Assembly (NCBI GenBank): GCA_041913905.1
Contig: JAYSEK010000002.1
Span: 62,001 to 126,000 of the forward strand
Reading direction: 5' to 3'
Source of the DNA: Roseateles_B sp041913905
GTDB taxonomy: Bacteria; Pseudomonadota; Gammaproteobacteria; Burkholderiales; Burkholderiaceae_C
DNA length: 64,000 nucleotides
Positions 27,001 to 35,689 of the stretch are shown piece after piece. Under the pieces are notes generated by a model. It was not told the DNA's origin. It was given only the letters and a program-made list of their open reading frames with translations, and made no database searches. Numbering within the stretch: the first letter of the stretch is position 1; every line of letters begins with the position of its first letter. The position numbers were made by a program, and so were the translations under genes.

Positions 27001-28212
27001 CAGCTGGCTGTGCAGCGCATCCAGCCGCAGGCCGTCCAGGCGCAGTTGCAGGTCCGAGGCCTGCTCGGGGCTCAGCTGGCCCTGGACCTTGAGAGCGCCC
27101 GCGGCCAGGCCGTGGGCGTCGGCCAGACCGAGCTCCAGACTGCGGATCTGCAGCGATTGCCAATGGGCCGGCGCGAACTGCAGGTCGGCTTGCAGGCGTG
27201 CCACAGGCAGGCGCCGCTGGTCCCAGGGGCCGCCCAGGGCGTTGCCGAGCTGGATCTTCAGGTCCGCCGGGCGCTCCCACTGCTGCGCATCGAGGGACAG
27301 GGCGCCGCTGAGCGCCGTACGCGGCCACCCGGGATGCAGGGCGGCGAGGTCAAAGTTCTTCAAGCTGGCCTGCAGGCCGGCCAGGGGCCAGTCCGCCATC
27401 GGCTTGGCGCGGGCCTGCAGCTGCAGCGACTGGCCGGCGGCCTGGAACTCCAGCTGCAGGGCATGGTCCAGCAGCGGCCCCTGGGCACGCAGATGCGCCT
27501 GCCAGGCGGGCCCCTGCGGCAGTTCACCCGCCGCCTCCAGCGTGGCCTGCAGCGGCATGCTGCCATCGGCCTCGGCGCGCAACCGGCCTTTCAGCGTCAC
27601 CGCCTGCCAGCGCAGCGAGTCCACCTGGACCTCATGCAGCTGCTGCTGATGGGCATCCAGCTGGCCCAGATGTACGCTGCCTGCGAGCTGGCTCAGGCGT
27701 ATGTCCAGGGTGGGGAGATCCAGCTGTGCCAGCGCGAGCTTGCCGATCTGCACCGAGACCGGCAGCCGGAGGTCCGCAGGCGGCGTGCTGGGGGCGTCCG
27801 AGCTTTTCCAGCGGATCTGCAGCCGGTCGGCCTGTACGCTGTCGGCGTCCAGACCGGCCCAGAACTGCGGGGAGCTGTGCCAGCGCAGGCGCAGGCCCTG
27901 CCAGCGCAGCCCGTCGAACTGGAGCTGGGTGTCGTCCGGTAGATGGATGCGCAGCTGCCGCGCGGAGAAGTCGCCCAGCAGCCGCCCTTGCGGCGCGTCG
28001 GCGCTGATCAGGTCCGGCGCCTGGCGCAGCAGCCAGGCCGTGCCGGCCTCCGTGCCCATCAGCCAGACGCCGGTCAGCACCGCACTGCCCAGCAGCACCG
28101 GCAGGATCAGGGCCAGCGCCAGCCAGAGGGCCCAGCGACGCGGCGCCCGGGGGCCGGACGGTGGCGCAGGTTCTGGCACGCTGGGGGCTGTGTTCTTGTC
28201 GATGTCCGTCAC
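24034..28212 (-). CDS. tamB: Translocation and assembly module inner-membrane protein TamB
   Basis: The product is 1392 residues from a GTG start at 28212 that overlaps the tamA stop (GTGA). One N-terminal membrane helix (ALWLALALILPVLLGSAVLTG) is followed by a very long periplasmic beta-rich region full of alternating Leu/Gln, then the C-terminal DUF490 (TamB) domain ending in LDLIWQWRWQ. TamB is an AsmA-like bridge thought to carry lipid or assist outer-membrane proteins, together with TamA. Length is normal for the family. The frame is open about 190 codons upstream of the start, over tamA, but that is not coding. Confidence 0.93.
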   Translation of the reverse strand: MTDIDKNTAPSVPEPAPPSGPRAPRRWALWLALALILPVLLGSAVLTGVWLMGTEAGTAWLLRQAPDLISADAPQGRLLGDFSARQLRIHLPDDTQLQFDGLRWQGLRLRWHSSPQFWAGLDADSVQADRLQIRWKSSDAPSTPPADLRLPVSVQIGKLALAQLDLPTLDIRLSQLAGSVHLGQLDAHQQQLHEVQVDSLRWQAVTLKGRLRAEADGSMPLQATLEAAGELPQGPAWQAHLRAQGPLLDHALQLEFQAAGQSLQLQARAKPMADWPLAGLQASLKNFDLAALHPGWPRTALSGALSLDAQQWERPADLKIQLGNALGGPWDQRRLPVARLQADLQFAPAHWQSLQIRSLELGLADAHGLAAGALKVQGQLSPEQASDLQLRLDGLRLDALHSQLLALAVDGQLHLRRAAQAAGKPGDKARPAPPAWLDLEGQLSTRLASSTGKPLATPQLQLKAQLGEQGLRLHRAELSAGKASASLQGEWIRQEQGDWQARLQAQSQALDPGLLWKPAAGTAAPHSLNLQLAAQLHRSAGSLWPQGEASLRLLPSQWAGQPLQGQVQYLRDAQPARILLSLEQERNQLQGEVQGLESRRPEARLKIQWPRLAALEPLLAALKPGLALEGGLQGELAVRGLPVSATGPKAKGGTRWTWASQGQLTLQQLALREPGRQLRLQQGRLNWQVGTELSEPLALTLEAGPLVLSQAQRSLQLEGLQARLNGSWARHQLSLLGQARPLSASTGELLQGAALQLGLEGQLSALPWGLSGSTDAPDWRLALQQARLRPQPATGNDPWLQIEPVQARLKLSPDGALLSAELQEGHASLAAGQARIRWRQARYQAAQHDGALPVLQLDAQLEPLALAPLLAKAQPDFGWGGDLLVDGHLHLDTRQGTELSFELQRLSGDLSVTEDRGLQRLGLSDFGLRLQAQQGVWSLTQALAGSNLGGLGGSIVTRTDPRALMPPPDARLEGSVQANVANLATWGGWIPAGWRVSGAMTAGFMLGGTLRDPQLRGLAQGEGLALRNPLLGVDVRDTRFLLSLEGSQARLQQFSARAAEGELQLSGEARLGAQPDLRLQLQAQKFGLLTRLDRRIVASGQGRLLLGPSSVDVQGSFRIDEGLFDFSKGDAPSLDEDVKVIRPATAPPAVHRNGAPTKISVQLDLDLGEQMKLRGRGLDTRLLGQLKLQHKDGKPSLAGLVRAEGGTYDAYGQKLSVEKGEILFTGALDNPRLDVLAVRPNTDIRVGVTVTGTAVNPRIKLFSEPELPETDKLSWLLLGRGPDELGRADTALLQRAALALLSGEGESASGKLMKNLGLDELSVSQGAQDDTRGAIVRVGKQLSKRVYVGYERGLNATTGSWQLIYRIAQRFTLRAQSGEDSALDLIWQWRWQ

Positions 28213-30077
28213 AGCGCGATCCCCACGCTGAAATGCAGGCGCCACTTGCGCGTGTCGTGCGCCCGCGCCAGGTCCAGGCGCAAGGCCCCCACGGGGCTGC
28301 GCAGCCGTGCGCCGACGCCGTAGCCGATGTCGGGGCGCAGATCCTGCCAGCGATTGGCCACATTGCCGGCATCGATGAAGGCGGCGCCCCACAGCATGGG
28401 CAGGCTGTCCATCAGGGGCCGGGCCAGCTCCACGCTGCCGGTCCAGAGCTTGCGGCCGCCGGTGGCCTTGCCGCTGGCGTCCTTCGCGACGCCCAGGCTT
28501 TCGTAGGCGTAGCCTCGCACGGAGTCGTCGCCGCCGGCCAGGTAGAGCATCTTGGCGGGCAGGCCCACGCGCTCGGCGGCGAGGATTTGCGCGATGTCGG
28601 TACGCGCGCTGAAGTACCAGCCGGGCGCCAGCGGCTTGAAGAATTCCATCCGGAGCCGGGCGTGTGCAAAGACACCGCTGTCCTGGTCGGGCGCGCTGTT
28701 GTCGGCGCGGCCGGCGCCCAGCAGCAGCTGAGCCGTGTGGCCGGCCGTCGGCAGCAGCAGGCTGTCCAGGCGGCGGCGCGTCCACTGCACATTGCCTGAC
28801 CAGGCACTGGAATGCAGCGAGGGCGCAGCCCCCTCGGCTTCGATGGAGCGCAGCACCTCGGCGAAGATGAGGCGCTCGTCATGCCCGGCCTCCCGCAGGC
28901 GGCCCAGGCGGGCGCTCAGCGTACGGATGTTCTTGTCATTCTTCAGATCCTGCTCCCACTGCAGGGAACCCAGGTTGCGCTGCATGTCGGGCTGGGGGTG
29001 CGAGCTGACCTCCAGCTCGGCCTTGCGGACGAGCTGGCCCAGCTGGAGCTTGCTGCGCGCGCGCAGCGGCAACCCGGCCGGCAGGCGGTGCAGGTGCTCG
29101 ACGCTGGCGTTGTAGCCGTTCATGGCGCTGTAGCCGATGCCGGTGGTGGCCTGCTGGCGCGGCGCTTCCTTGACCCGCACCCGCACCGGAACGGCCGCGG
29201 GCTGGGCGTTCTCGGGCTGGATGTCGACCGTGACGCCATCGAAGAGCTGGGTGCGCAGCAGCCGCTCCTGGAAGTCCAGCAGGGCCTGCTCGGTGTAGGG
29301 CTCGCCGGGCTGGTAGGCGGCCAGGCGCCGCACGGTGTCCTCGGACTGGTGCTGCAGGCCTTCGATCTGCAGCGCACCCAGGCGGAACAGGGGGCCGCTG
29401 TCCAGCCGCAGGCTGAGGCTGACGCGGTGCGCCTCGGTGTCGACCTGCGCCTCGCTGGCAGCCCAGTGCGCCAGCGGGTAGCCCTGGGCGCGCGCACGCG
29501 CCAGCACCGCGCTTTTGGCCGAGGACCAGGCGCTTTGCGTGAAGGCACGGCCTTTGTTCAGCGGCCAGAGTTCGCGCAGCTCGGCCTGCAGGGCCAGTGC
29601 GCGCGGGGCCTCGGGCTGCCCGGCCTCGAGCGCCAGCTCGCCTTCGAACTGCAGGTCCAGCTCGCCGACCACGGCGCGCGGCCCCGGCTCGACCAGCAGG
29701 GTCAGGTCTTGCTGGCTGTGGTCCGGGTTGGTCTGGCGCTGGACTTCGACCTTGGCGTCGAAGTAGCCCAGCGTCTCCAGCAGGCTGCGGGCCTGCTCCG
29801 GCGCCACGGCGGCCAGGCGGTCCAGCTCGACCGGGCTGAGGCTGTCGCTCTCGGCGATCTGCTGGAAGCGGGCCAGGTCCAGGTGGCGTGACAGCAGTTC
29901 CTTCACCTCGCCACTGGCGCGGATGTCCAGCCGGTAGGCGGCCTTGAGCCGCGCTGCAGCGGGCGCCTGGGCGCGGGACTTGGCTCCCAGCGCCTCCTGC
30001 AGCCCCTGCAGCGAACCGCAGCCGCTCAGCAGCAGGCCCAGACCCAGGGCCGCCAGCGCATGCAGGACCGCCCTCAT
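28209..30077 (-). CDS. tamA: Outer-membrane assembly factor TamA (BamA-like)
   Basis: The product is 622 residues. POTRA domains (about residues 45–270) precede a C-terminal Omp85 beta-barrel with the conserved LAGGDDSVRGYAYESLG loop and a final LHFSVGIAL. The N-terminus is MRAVLHALAALGLGLLLSGC, which reads as a lipoprotein signal with Cys-20; most TamA proteins have an ordinary signal peptide. It starts within the VWA gene stop (ATGA) and ends within the tamB start. A copy of the dispersed 14-mer lies in the coding sequence (29699–29712), encoding QDLTL. Confidence 0.92.
   Translation of the reverse strand: MRAVLHALAALGLGLLLSGCGSLQGLQEALGAKSRAQAPAAARLKAAYRLDIRASGEVKELLSRHLDLARFQQIAESDSLSPVELDRLAAVAPEQARSLLETLGYFDAKVEVQRQTNPDHSQQDLTLLVEPGPRAVVGELDLQFEGELALEAGQPEAPRALALQAELRELWPLNKGRAFTQSAWSSAKSAVLARARAQGYPLAHWAASEAQVDTEAHRVSLSLRLDSGPLFRLGALQIEGLQHQSEDTVRRLAAYQPGEPYTEQALLDFQERLLRTQLFDGVTVDIQPENAQPAAVPVRVRVKEAPRQQATTGIGYSAMNGYNASVEHLHRLPAGLPLRARSKLQLGQLVRKAELEVSSHPQPDMQRNLGSLQWEQDLKNDKNIRTLSARLGRLREAGHDERLIFAEVLRSIEAEGAAPSLHSSAWSGNVQWTRRRLDSLLLPTAGHTAQLLLGAGRADNSAPDQDSGVFAHARLRMEFFKPLAPGWYFSARTDIAQILAAERVGLPAKMLYLAGGDDSVRGYAYESLGVAKDASGKATGGRKLWTGSVELARPLMDSLPMLWGAAFIDAGNVANRWQDLRPDIGYGVGARLRSPVGALRLDLARAHDTRKWRLHFSVGIAL
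29699..29712 (-). repeat. Dispersed 14-mer, copy 5
   Basis: Exact copy in minus orientation inside tamA, on the coding strand, read as Q-D-L-T. Confidence 0.85.
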
Positions 30078-31261
30078 TTGCTCAACAGGCGCATGGCGGA
30101 TTCCAGCCCGCTGATGGAGAGCGGGAACATGCGCTGGTGCATCAACTGCTGGATGATGGAGATGCTCTGGCGGTACTGCCAGACGCCCTGCGGCTCCGGG
30201 TTGATCCACGCGTACTTGGGGAAGGCGTGCGTGAGGCGCTGCAGCCATTCGGCCCCGGGCTCTTCGTTGTTGTACTCGACGCTGCCGCCGGGCTGCAGGA
30301 TCTCGTAGGGGCTCATGGTGGCGTCGCCCACGAAGATCAGCTTGTAGTCCTTGTTGTACTTGCGGATGACGTCCCAGGTGGGCATCTTCTCGGCGAAGCG
30401 GCGGCGGTTGTTCTTCCACATGAAGTCATAGACGCAGTTGTGGAAGTAATAGAACTCCAGGTGCTTGAACTCGCTCTTGGCGGCCGAGAACAGCTCCTCG
30501 ACGCGATGGATGTGCTCGTCCATGGTGCCGCCGACGTCCATCAGCAGGAGCACCTTCACCTTGTTGTGCCGCTCGGGGACCATGCGGATGTCCAGCATGC
30601 CGGCATTGGCGGCCGTCTTGTGGATGGTGTCGTCCAGGTCCAGTTCTAGCTCCGAGCCTTCGCGGGCGAAGCGGCGCAGGCGGCGCAGCGCCACCTTGAT
30701 GTTGCGGGTGCCCAGTTCGAGGTTGTCGTCGTAGTCGCGGTAGGCGCGCTGGTCCCAGACCTTGACCGCGCTGCGGTTGCGGCTGCGGTCCTGGCCGACG
30801 CGTATGCCCTGCGGGTTGTAGCCGTAGGCGCCGAAGGGGCTGGTGCCGCCGGTGCCGATCCAGCGGTTCCCGCCTTCGTGGCGCTCCTTCTGCTCCTCCA
30901 GGCGTTGGCGCAGCGTTTCCATGAGCTGGTCCCAGCCCAGCTTCTCGATCTCGGCTTTCTGCTCGGGCGTCAGCTCCAGTTCCAGGTGCTTGCGCAGCCA
31001 TTCCTCGGGCAGTTCGCGGGCGAAGTCGGTGAGCAGCTCCACGCCTTTGAAATAGGCGGCGAAGGCGCGGTCGAACTTGTCGAAATGGGCCTCGTCCTTG
31101 ACCAGGGTGGTGCGGGCCAGGTAGTAGAAGCGGTCCACGGTGGGGCCGCCGTCCTCGGCGTCCAGCACGCCCAGTTTCAAGGCCTCCAGCAGGGTCAGAT
31201 ACTCCTTCACCGAGACAGGCAGCTTGGCGGCACGCAGGGTGTAGAAGAACTGGATCAACAT
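30074..31261 (-). CDS. VWA-domain protein, CoxE-like
   Basis: The product is 395 residues. It starts MLIQFFYTLRAAKLPVSVKEY and has a von Willebrand A domain in the C-terminal half. The metal site reads LLMDVGGTMDE, a DxGxT variant of the usual DxSxS, and a later FVGDATMSPYEI provides the Asp loop. Such proteins work with MoxR AAA+ ATPases to insert cofactors or activate complexes. Its usual MoxR partner is at 34759–35601 rather than next door. It is cotranscribed with tamA by an ATGA overlap, which is unusual. Confidence 0.85.
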   Translation of the reverse strand: MLIQFFYTLRAAKLPVSVKEYLTLLEALKLGVLDAEDGGPTVDRFYYLARTTLVKDEAHFDKFDRAFAAYFKGVELLTDFARELPEEWLRKHLELELTPEQKAEIEKLGWDQLMETLRQRLEEQKERHEGGNRWIGTGGTSPFGAYGYNPQGIRVGQDRSRNRSAVKVWDQRAYRDYDDNLELGTRNIKVALRRLRRFAREGSELELDLDDTIHKTAANAGMLDIRMVPERHNKVKVLLLMDVGGTMDEHIHRVEELFSAAKSEFKHLEFYYFHNCVYDFMWKNNRRRFAEKMPTWDVIRKYNKDYKLIFVGDATMSPYEILQPGGSVEYNNEEPGAEWLQRLTHAFPKYAWINPEPQGVWQYRQSISIIQQLMHQRMFPLSISGLESAMRLLSK

Positions 31262-31380
31262 GGCAGGCAGGGGGAGTCTCTCGGTGATTATCCACAGAGC
31301 GGCGACCTCTGCAGGGGCGGGCGCAAGCCTGACGCAAGGCAGGGGCTTAGCATTTACGGATCTTGTCTTGCGGGAATGCC

Positions 31381-32649
31381 ATGAACCAGGACGCGGAGCG
31401 GACCATGCGGGCGCTCTACGCTGCCATCGAGGAGGAGCAGGGGCGCTGGGTCGGGCAGCACCGGGATCTGCGCGTGAGCAGCCAGTTCCAGCCCATCTAC
31501 AGCCTGCCTCACCGCCGTCCGGTGGGCTACGAGGCGCTGGCCCGCTTTGCCACGGCCCAGGGGCAGGTGACGGACCCGGGACTGGCTTTTGCCCAGGTGT
31601 CCGGGCCGGACGAGCAGCTGCGGCTGGACCGGCTTTGCCGTCTGCTGCATGTGCATAACTTCGTGAGTCAGCCGTCTGATGATTGCTGGCTGTTCCTCAA
31701 CATCCACCCCGAGGTCTTCGTCCGGGCCGCCCATGAGGCGCCCATGCTGGCCAGGGCCGTGGCCACCGTCGAGCAGCTGGGCCTGCCCATGCACCGGCTG
31801 GTGTTCGAGGTCACCGAGGAGATCATGTCCCAGGGCGCACCCTTCGAAGAGGCCGTCGAGCGCGCCAGAGCCACCGGATGCCTGCTGGCCCTGGACGACT
31901 TTGGCGCGGGGCATTCCAACTTCGACCGGGTCTGGCGCATGAAGCCCGAGATCGTCAAGCTGGACAAGAGCCTGCCGCGGCGCGCGCTGGCCTCGCCGCG
32001 CATCGCCCGCATCATGGCGCAGATGGTGGCTCTGCTGCATGAGTGCGGCGCGCTGGTGCTGCAGGAAGGGGTCGAGGGGCGCGACGAGCTTCAGCTGGCC
32101 CTGGATGCCGACGTGGACCTGGTCCAGGGCTACGGCCTGGGGCGGCCGCAGGACGCGCTGCTGCCGCCTGAGGCCAATCCGGCCATCGATGGCTTCTGGG
32201 ATTCGGTCGAGGACCGCCAGATGCTGGGCCGCGAGCGCGACGACGAGCGCCTGCAGCCCTTCCGCGCCGCGGTGCAGGCTGCCGTGGCGAGGCTTGAAAG
32301 TGGCGAGGCGCTGGAGCCCGCTTGCCGTGACGTGCTGGCGATCCGCGGCGCGCAGCTGTGCTTCCTGCTGGACGAGCATGGCCACGACCTGGGCATGCGC
32401 GCGCATCCGGATGCGCAGGGGGTCTGCCCCGACCGGCGCTTTGCGCCTTTGGAGGTCGCGGTCGATGCGCGCTGGTCGCGCCGGCCCTACTTTCGGCGCG
32501 CCGTGGGACGCATCGGCGAACTGCAGGTCACGCGCCCCTATCTGAGTCTGCACGGCGCGAGGATGTGCGTGACGCTGTCGCTGGCCTTCAGGCGGGACGG
32601 GCGGCTGTGCGTCCTCTGCGCCGACGTGGACTGGGGAGACGGCGACTAG
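31381..32649 (+). CDS. EAL-domain protein, c-di-GMP phosphodiesterase
   Basis: The product is 422 residues. The EAL domain spans about residues 28–270: QFQPIYSLPHRRPVGYEALARF, NIHPEVF, FEVTEEI, LALDDFGAGHSN, IVKLDKS, LQEGVE and QGYGLGRP. The catalytic Glu, Asp pair and Lys all appear to be kept, so hydrolysis of cyclic-di-GMP is likely. The C-terminal 150 residues (FLLDEHGHDLGMR, RPYFRRAVG) look like the cytoplasmic Cache-like domain of YkuI-type proteins. The start at 31381 is preferred over TTG 31363. The stop overlaps that of the convergent peptidase gene through CTAG. Confidence 0.88.
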   Translation: MNQDAERTMRALYAAIEEEQGRWVGQHRDLRVSSQFQPIYSLPHRRPVGYEALARFATAQGQVTDPGLAFAQVSGPDEQLRLDRLCRLLHVHNFVSQPSDDCWLFLNIHPEVFVRAAHEAPMLARAVATVEQLGLPMHRLVFEVTEEIMSQGAPFEEAVERARATGCLLALDDFGAGHSNFDRVWRMKPEIVKLDKSLPRRALASPRIARIMAQMVALLHECGALVLQEGVEGRDELQLALDADVDLVQGYGLGRPQDALLPPEANPAIDGFWDSVEDRQMLGRERDDERLQPFRAAVQAAVARLESGEALEPACRDVLAIRGAQLCFLLDEHGHDLGMRAHPDAQGVCPDRRFAPLEVAVDARWSRRPYFRRAVGRIGELQVTRPYLSLHGARMCVTLSLAFRRDGRLCVLCADVDWGDGD

Positions 32650-34679
32650 CGGCGCGCGGGTGGCGTTGCGGTCCGCTTGCTCGGCATGCGGCGGCGCCCG
32701 GGATCATGGGCGGCCAGCCAGTCCAGGAACTCCTGGTACCAGAGCCGGCTGTTCTGCGGCTTGAGCACCCAGTGGTTCTCGTCCGGGAACCACAGCAAGC
32801 GGGCGTCGACGCCGCGGGCCTTGAGCGTGTTGTAGTAGGCCAGGCCCTGGGCGTCCGGCACGCGGTAGTCCAGCGCGCCGTGGACGACCAGCGTGGGCGT
32901 CTGCATCTGCCGTGCGAAGGCGGACGGGCTTTGCGCAGCCACCCGGGCCGGGTCGTCCCAGTACCAGGCGCCCAGTTCCTTGCCGTGCCAGGTGTAGGTG
33001 TCGTCGGCGAACATGGCCTGCCAGTCGTAGCAGCCGGCATGGCAGACATAGGCCTGGTAGCGCCCCGGCCGCACGTGGCCGTTCATCCAGGCGACCAGGT
33101 AGCCGCCGTAGCTGCCGCCGCTGGCGAAGACGCGGTCGCGCGCGATCCAGGGCTTCTTCAGCAGCCAGTCGGTGGCGGCCTCGATGTCCTGCAGCTCCAG
33201 CTCACCCCAGCGATGGGTGATGGCGTCCTTGAAGGCCTGGCCGAAACCCGAGGAGCCGTGGTAGTTGACGCAGGCCACCACGTAACCCTGCGCCGCGAAG
33301 AGCTGGGCATTCCAGCGGAAATGCCAGGCGTCGCCAAAGGCCGTATGCGGACCGCCGTGAATCAGGTGCAGCAGGGGGTATTTGCGTCGCGGATCGAAGC
33401 CGGGCGGCAGGGTCAGCCACAGTTGGACCTCATCGCCCTCGGCTCCACGCACGCTGGCGGCCTCCACGCGGCCCAGCTGCAAGGGCTTCAGCAGGGCGTC
33501 GTTGAAGGACTCCATGCGCAGCCGGGCCTCGCCCTCCAGCACCGCGAGTTGCGGCGGATGCAGGGCGCTGTCATGCAGCACGACCAGGGTGCCGGCCTGC
33601 AGGTCGAATGCCGCGGCATGGCCGCCCTCGAACTGGGTGAAGGCGGCGCAGGTCTTGACGTCGAAGCGCCAGAGATGGCGCCGGCCCTCGTCCTCGGCGC
33701 AGAAGAGCAGGCCCAGGTCGTCCTCGTCCCAGCGCAAGGGGCCCTGGACCTCGCGGTCCCAGTCCTCGGAAAGCACGGCCCAGTGGCCGTGGGTGTCCAG
33801 CACGCCCAGCTGGTCCGGCATGGTGTGCTTGAGGCCGCGATGGCAGGCCAGGAAGGCCAGGTGGTGGCCGGCATGGCTGTAGACCGGCGCATGGAAATGC
33901 CAGCCATCCTCCTGCAGCAGCGTGCGCACCTGGCGGCTGCGCACCTCGACCTCGGCCAGCGCGAAGCAATGCTCCAGCCGCTTTTGCGCGTTCGGGTCGA
34001 AGGCAAAGACGATGCGCCGCCCGTCGGGCGAGATGTCGAAGCAGTCGGCGTCGGGCTCGGTGCGGCTGAGTTCGTAGCCGCTGCCTTCGAACAGGTCGCG
34101 GATCTTGCCGCTGCGGGTGTCCAGCACATGCAGGTGCGGCACGCGGTCCATGGGAATGAGGTGGTCCCAGTGGCGGTACAGGGACTCGGAGGTCGCATAG
34201 CCGCTGGCCTGGCGCTCCTTGAACGCCGTCCAGGCCTTGGCCTGTGCCGCCGTGCCCCTGAGATGCGGCCAGACCCAGGCCACGAAAGCGATGTGGCGGC
34301 CGTCCGGGAACCACTTGAAGGCCTCGATGCCCATGGGCAGCTGGGTGGCGCGCTGCGCCTCGCCACCGTCGGGCGCGATCAGGTAGAGCTGCGCCGTCTC
34401 GTCCTTCTGCCCGTCCTGTTCGCGCCGCGCGAGGAAGGCGATCTGGTCGCCCTTGGGGCTCCAGCGCGGGCTGGCGTCCTTGTCGCCGGCTTGCGTGAGG
34501 CGCCGGGGCTCGCCGCCCAGGGTCGACAGGAGCCAGAGACTGCTGCGGCTGCTGTTCTTGCCAAGCTCATAGCTCGTCAGGCTGGCCACCGCCTGCGCGC
34601 CGTCGGGCGAGAGGCTGGGCGGGCCCAGGCGCTCGATGGCCCAGAGGGTGTCGATGCTGAAGGTCTTGCTTGCGGCCAT
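32646..34679 (-). CDS. S9-family peptidase (prolyl oligopeptidase type)
   Basis: The product is 677 residues. An N-terminal beta-propeller (about residues 1–400) with WD-like strands is followed by an alpha/beta hydrolase domain. The nucleophile is Ser in ASGGSYGGYLVAWM, the acid is Asp in HGALDYRVPDAQG and the base is His in PDENHWVL. It should cleave or deacylate short peptides in the cytoplasm; no signal peptide is visible. It lies between the MoxR gene (79 bp upstream) and the VWA gene, splitting a pair that is usually adjacent. Confidence 0.92.
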   Translation of the reverse strand: MAASKTFSIDTLWAIERLGPPSLSPDGAQAVASLTSYELGKNSSRSSLWLLSTLGGEPRRLTQAGDKDASPRWSPKGDQIAFLARREQDGQKDETAQLYLIAPDGGEAQRATQLPMGIEAFKWFPDGRHIAFVAWVWPHLRGTAAQAKAWTAFKERQASGYATSESLYRHWDHLIPMDRVPHLHVLDTRSGKIRDLFEGSGYELSRTEPDADCFDISPDGRRIVFAFDPNAQKRLEHCFALAEVEVRSRQVRTLLQEDGWHFHAPVYSHAGHHLAFLACHRGLKHTMPDQLGVLDTHGHWAVLSEDWDREVQGPLRWDEDDLGLLFCAEDEGRRHLWRFDVKTCAAFTQFEGGHAAAFDLQAGTLVVLHDSALHPPQLAVLEGEARLRMESFNDALLKPLQLGRVEAASVRGAEGDEVQLWLTLPPGFDPRRKYPLLHLIHGGPHTAFGDAWHFRWNAQLFAAQGYVVACVNYHGSSGFGQAFKDAITHRWGELELQDIEAATDWLLKKPWIARDRVFASGGSYGGYLVAWMNGHVRPGRYQAYVCHAGCYDWQAMFADDTYTWHGKELGAWYWDDPARVAAQSPSAFARQMQTPTLVVHGALDYRVPDAQGLAYYNTLKARGVDARLLWFPDENHWVLKPQNSRLWYQEFLDWLAAHDPGRRRMPSKRTATPPARR

Positions 34680-34758
34680 GCGCCTTGCTCCTGATCAGGC
34701 GGCGCGCCGGCTTGCGCGCCGCGAGGCAGTGTAGGGCGGCCGGCGCGCGCGTGCGAGC

Positions 34759-35601
34759 TCAGCGGTTGCGGCTCTGCATGAAGACCAGCTTCTCGAAGAG
34801 GGTCAGGTCTTGCTCGTTCTTGAGCAGGGCGCCCACCAGCGGCGGAATGGCGACCTTCTCGTCCTGCGCCTTGAGCGCATCGACGGGGATGTCCTCGGCC
34901 AGCAGCAGCTTGAGCCAGTCGATCAGCTCGGAGGTGCTGGGCTTCTTCTTCAGGCCCGGCAGGTTGCGCACGTCGTAGAAGGTCTTGAGCGCCGCGGCCA
35001 GCAGCTCCTTCTTGAGGCCGGGGAAATGCAGGTCGGCGATGCGCTGCATGGTCTCGGCCTCGGGGAACTTGATGTAGTGGAAGAAGCAGCGGCGCAGGAA
35101 GGCGTCCGGCAGCTCCTTCTCGTTGTTGGAGGTGATGAAGACCAGCGGGCGGTGCCGGGCCTTGATCATCTGCCGCGTCTCGTAGCAGTAGAACTCCATG
35201 CGGTCGAGTTCGCGCAGCAGGTCGTTGGGGAACTCGATGTCGGCCTTGTCGATCTCGTCGATCAGCAGCGCGACCGGCTGCTCGGCCTCGAAGGCCTGCC
35301 ACAGCACGCCCTTGACGATGTAGTTGTGGATGTCCTTGACGCGTTCGTCGCCCAGCTGGCTGTCGCGCAGGCGGCTCACGGCGTCGTACTCGTAGAGGCC
35401 CTGCTGCGCCTTGGTCGTGCTCTTGACGTGCCACTGCAACAGCGGCAGGCCCAGGCTCTGGGCGACTTCCTCGGCCAGCATGGTCTTGCCGGTGCCGGGC
35501 TCGCCCTTGACGAGTAGGGGGCGCTTCAGCGTGATGGCGGCGTTGACGGCCAACATCAGGTCGGCGGTGGCGACGTACTGCTCGGAGCCTTGGAACTTCA
35601 T
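34759..35601 (-). CDS. MoxR-family AAA+ ATPase
   Basis: The product is 280 residues. Walker A is VKGEPGTGKTMLAEEVA (about residue 31), Walker B is ALLIDEIDKAD, sensor 1 is ITSNNEKELPD and the arginine finger region is LRRCFFHYI. This is the MoxR/APE2220 type that works with a CoxE-like VWA protein; the partner here is at 30074–31261. The start at 35601 (MKFQGSEQYVAT) is the usual one; TTG 35613 is possible. A copy of the dispersed 14-mer lies near its 3' end and encodes EQDLTL. Confidence 0.92.
   Translation of the reverse strand: MKFQGSEQYVATADLMLAVNAAITLKRPLLVKGEPGTGKTMLAEEVAQSLGLPLLQWHVKSTTKAQQGLYEYDAVSRLRDSQLGDERVKDIHNYIVKGVLWQAFEAEQPVALLIDEIDKADIEFPNDLLRELDRMEFYCYETRQMIKARHRPLVFITSNNEKELPDAFLRRCFFHYIKFPEAETMQRIADLHFPGLKKELLAAALKTFYDVRNLPGLKKKPSTSELIDWLKLLLAEDIPVDALKAQDEKVAIPPLVGALLKNEQDLTLFEKLVFMQSRNR
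34800..34813 (-). repeat. Dispersed 14-mer, copy 6
   Basis: Exact copy in minus orientation inside the MoxR gene, on the coding strand, read as Q-D-L-T. Confidence 0.85.
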
Positions 35602-35650
35602 GCGGTGGATCAATGCGGGTAAGCCTGCAAATCAGTATAAGGTCCGTCCC

Positions 35651-35656
35651 TATAAT
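35651..35656 (+). promoter_or_regulatory. -10 box of the cytochrome gene
   Basis: TATAAT is a perfect -10 hexamer 33 bp upstream of the cytochrome ATG. The -35 is weak. The site lies between the divergent MoxR and cytochrome genes. Confidence 0.6.
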
Positions 35657-35689
35657 GCGCCCCGGTGTCAGATCAAGAACTTCGGGACC

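Noticed and set aside
35571..35689. Extension of the cytochrome gene upstream over the MoxR start region
   Set aside because: The upstream frame overlaps the promoter and MoxR gene; ATG 35690 starts a perfect signal peptide.
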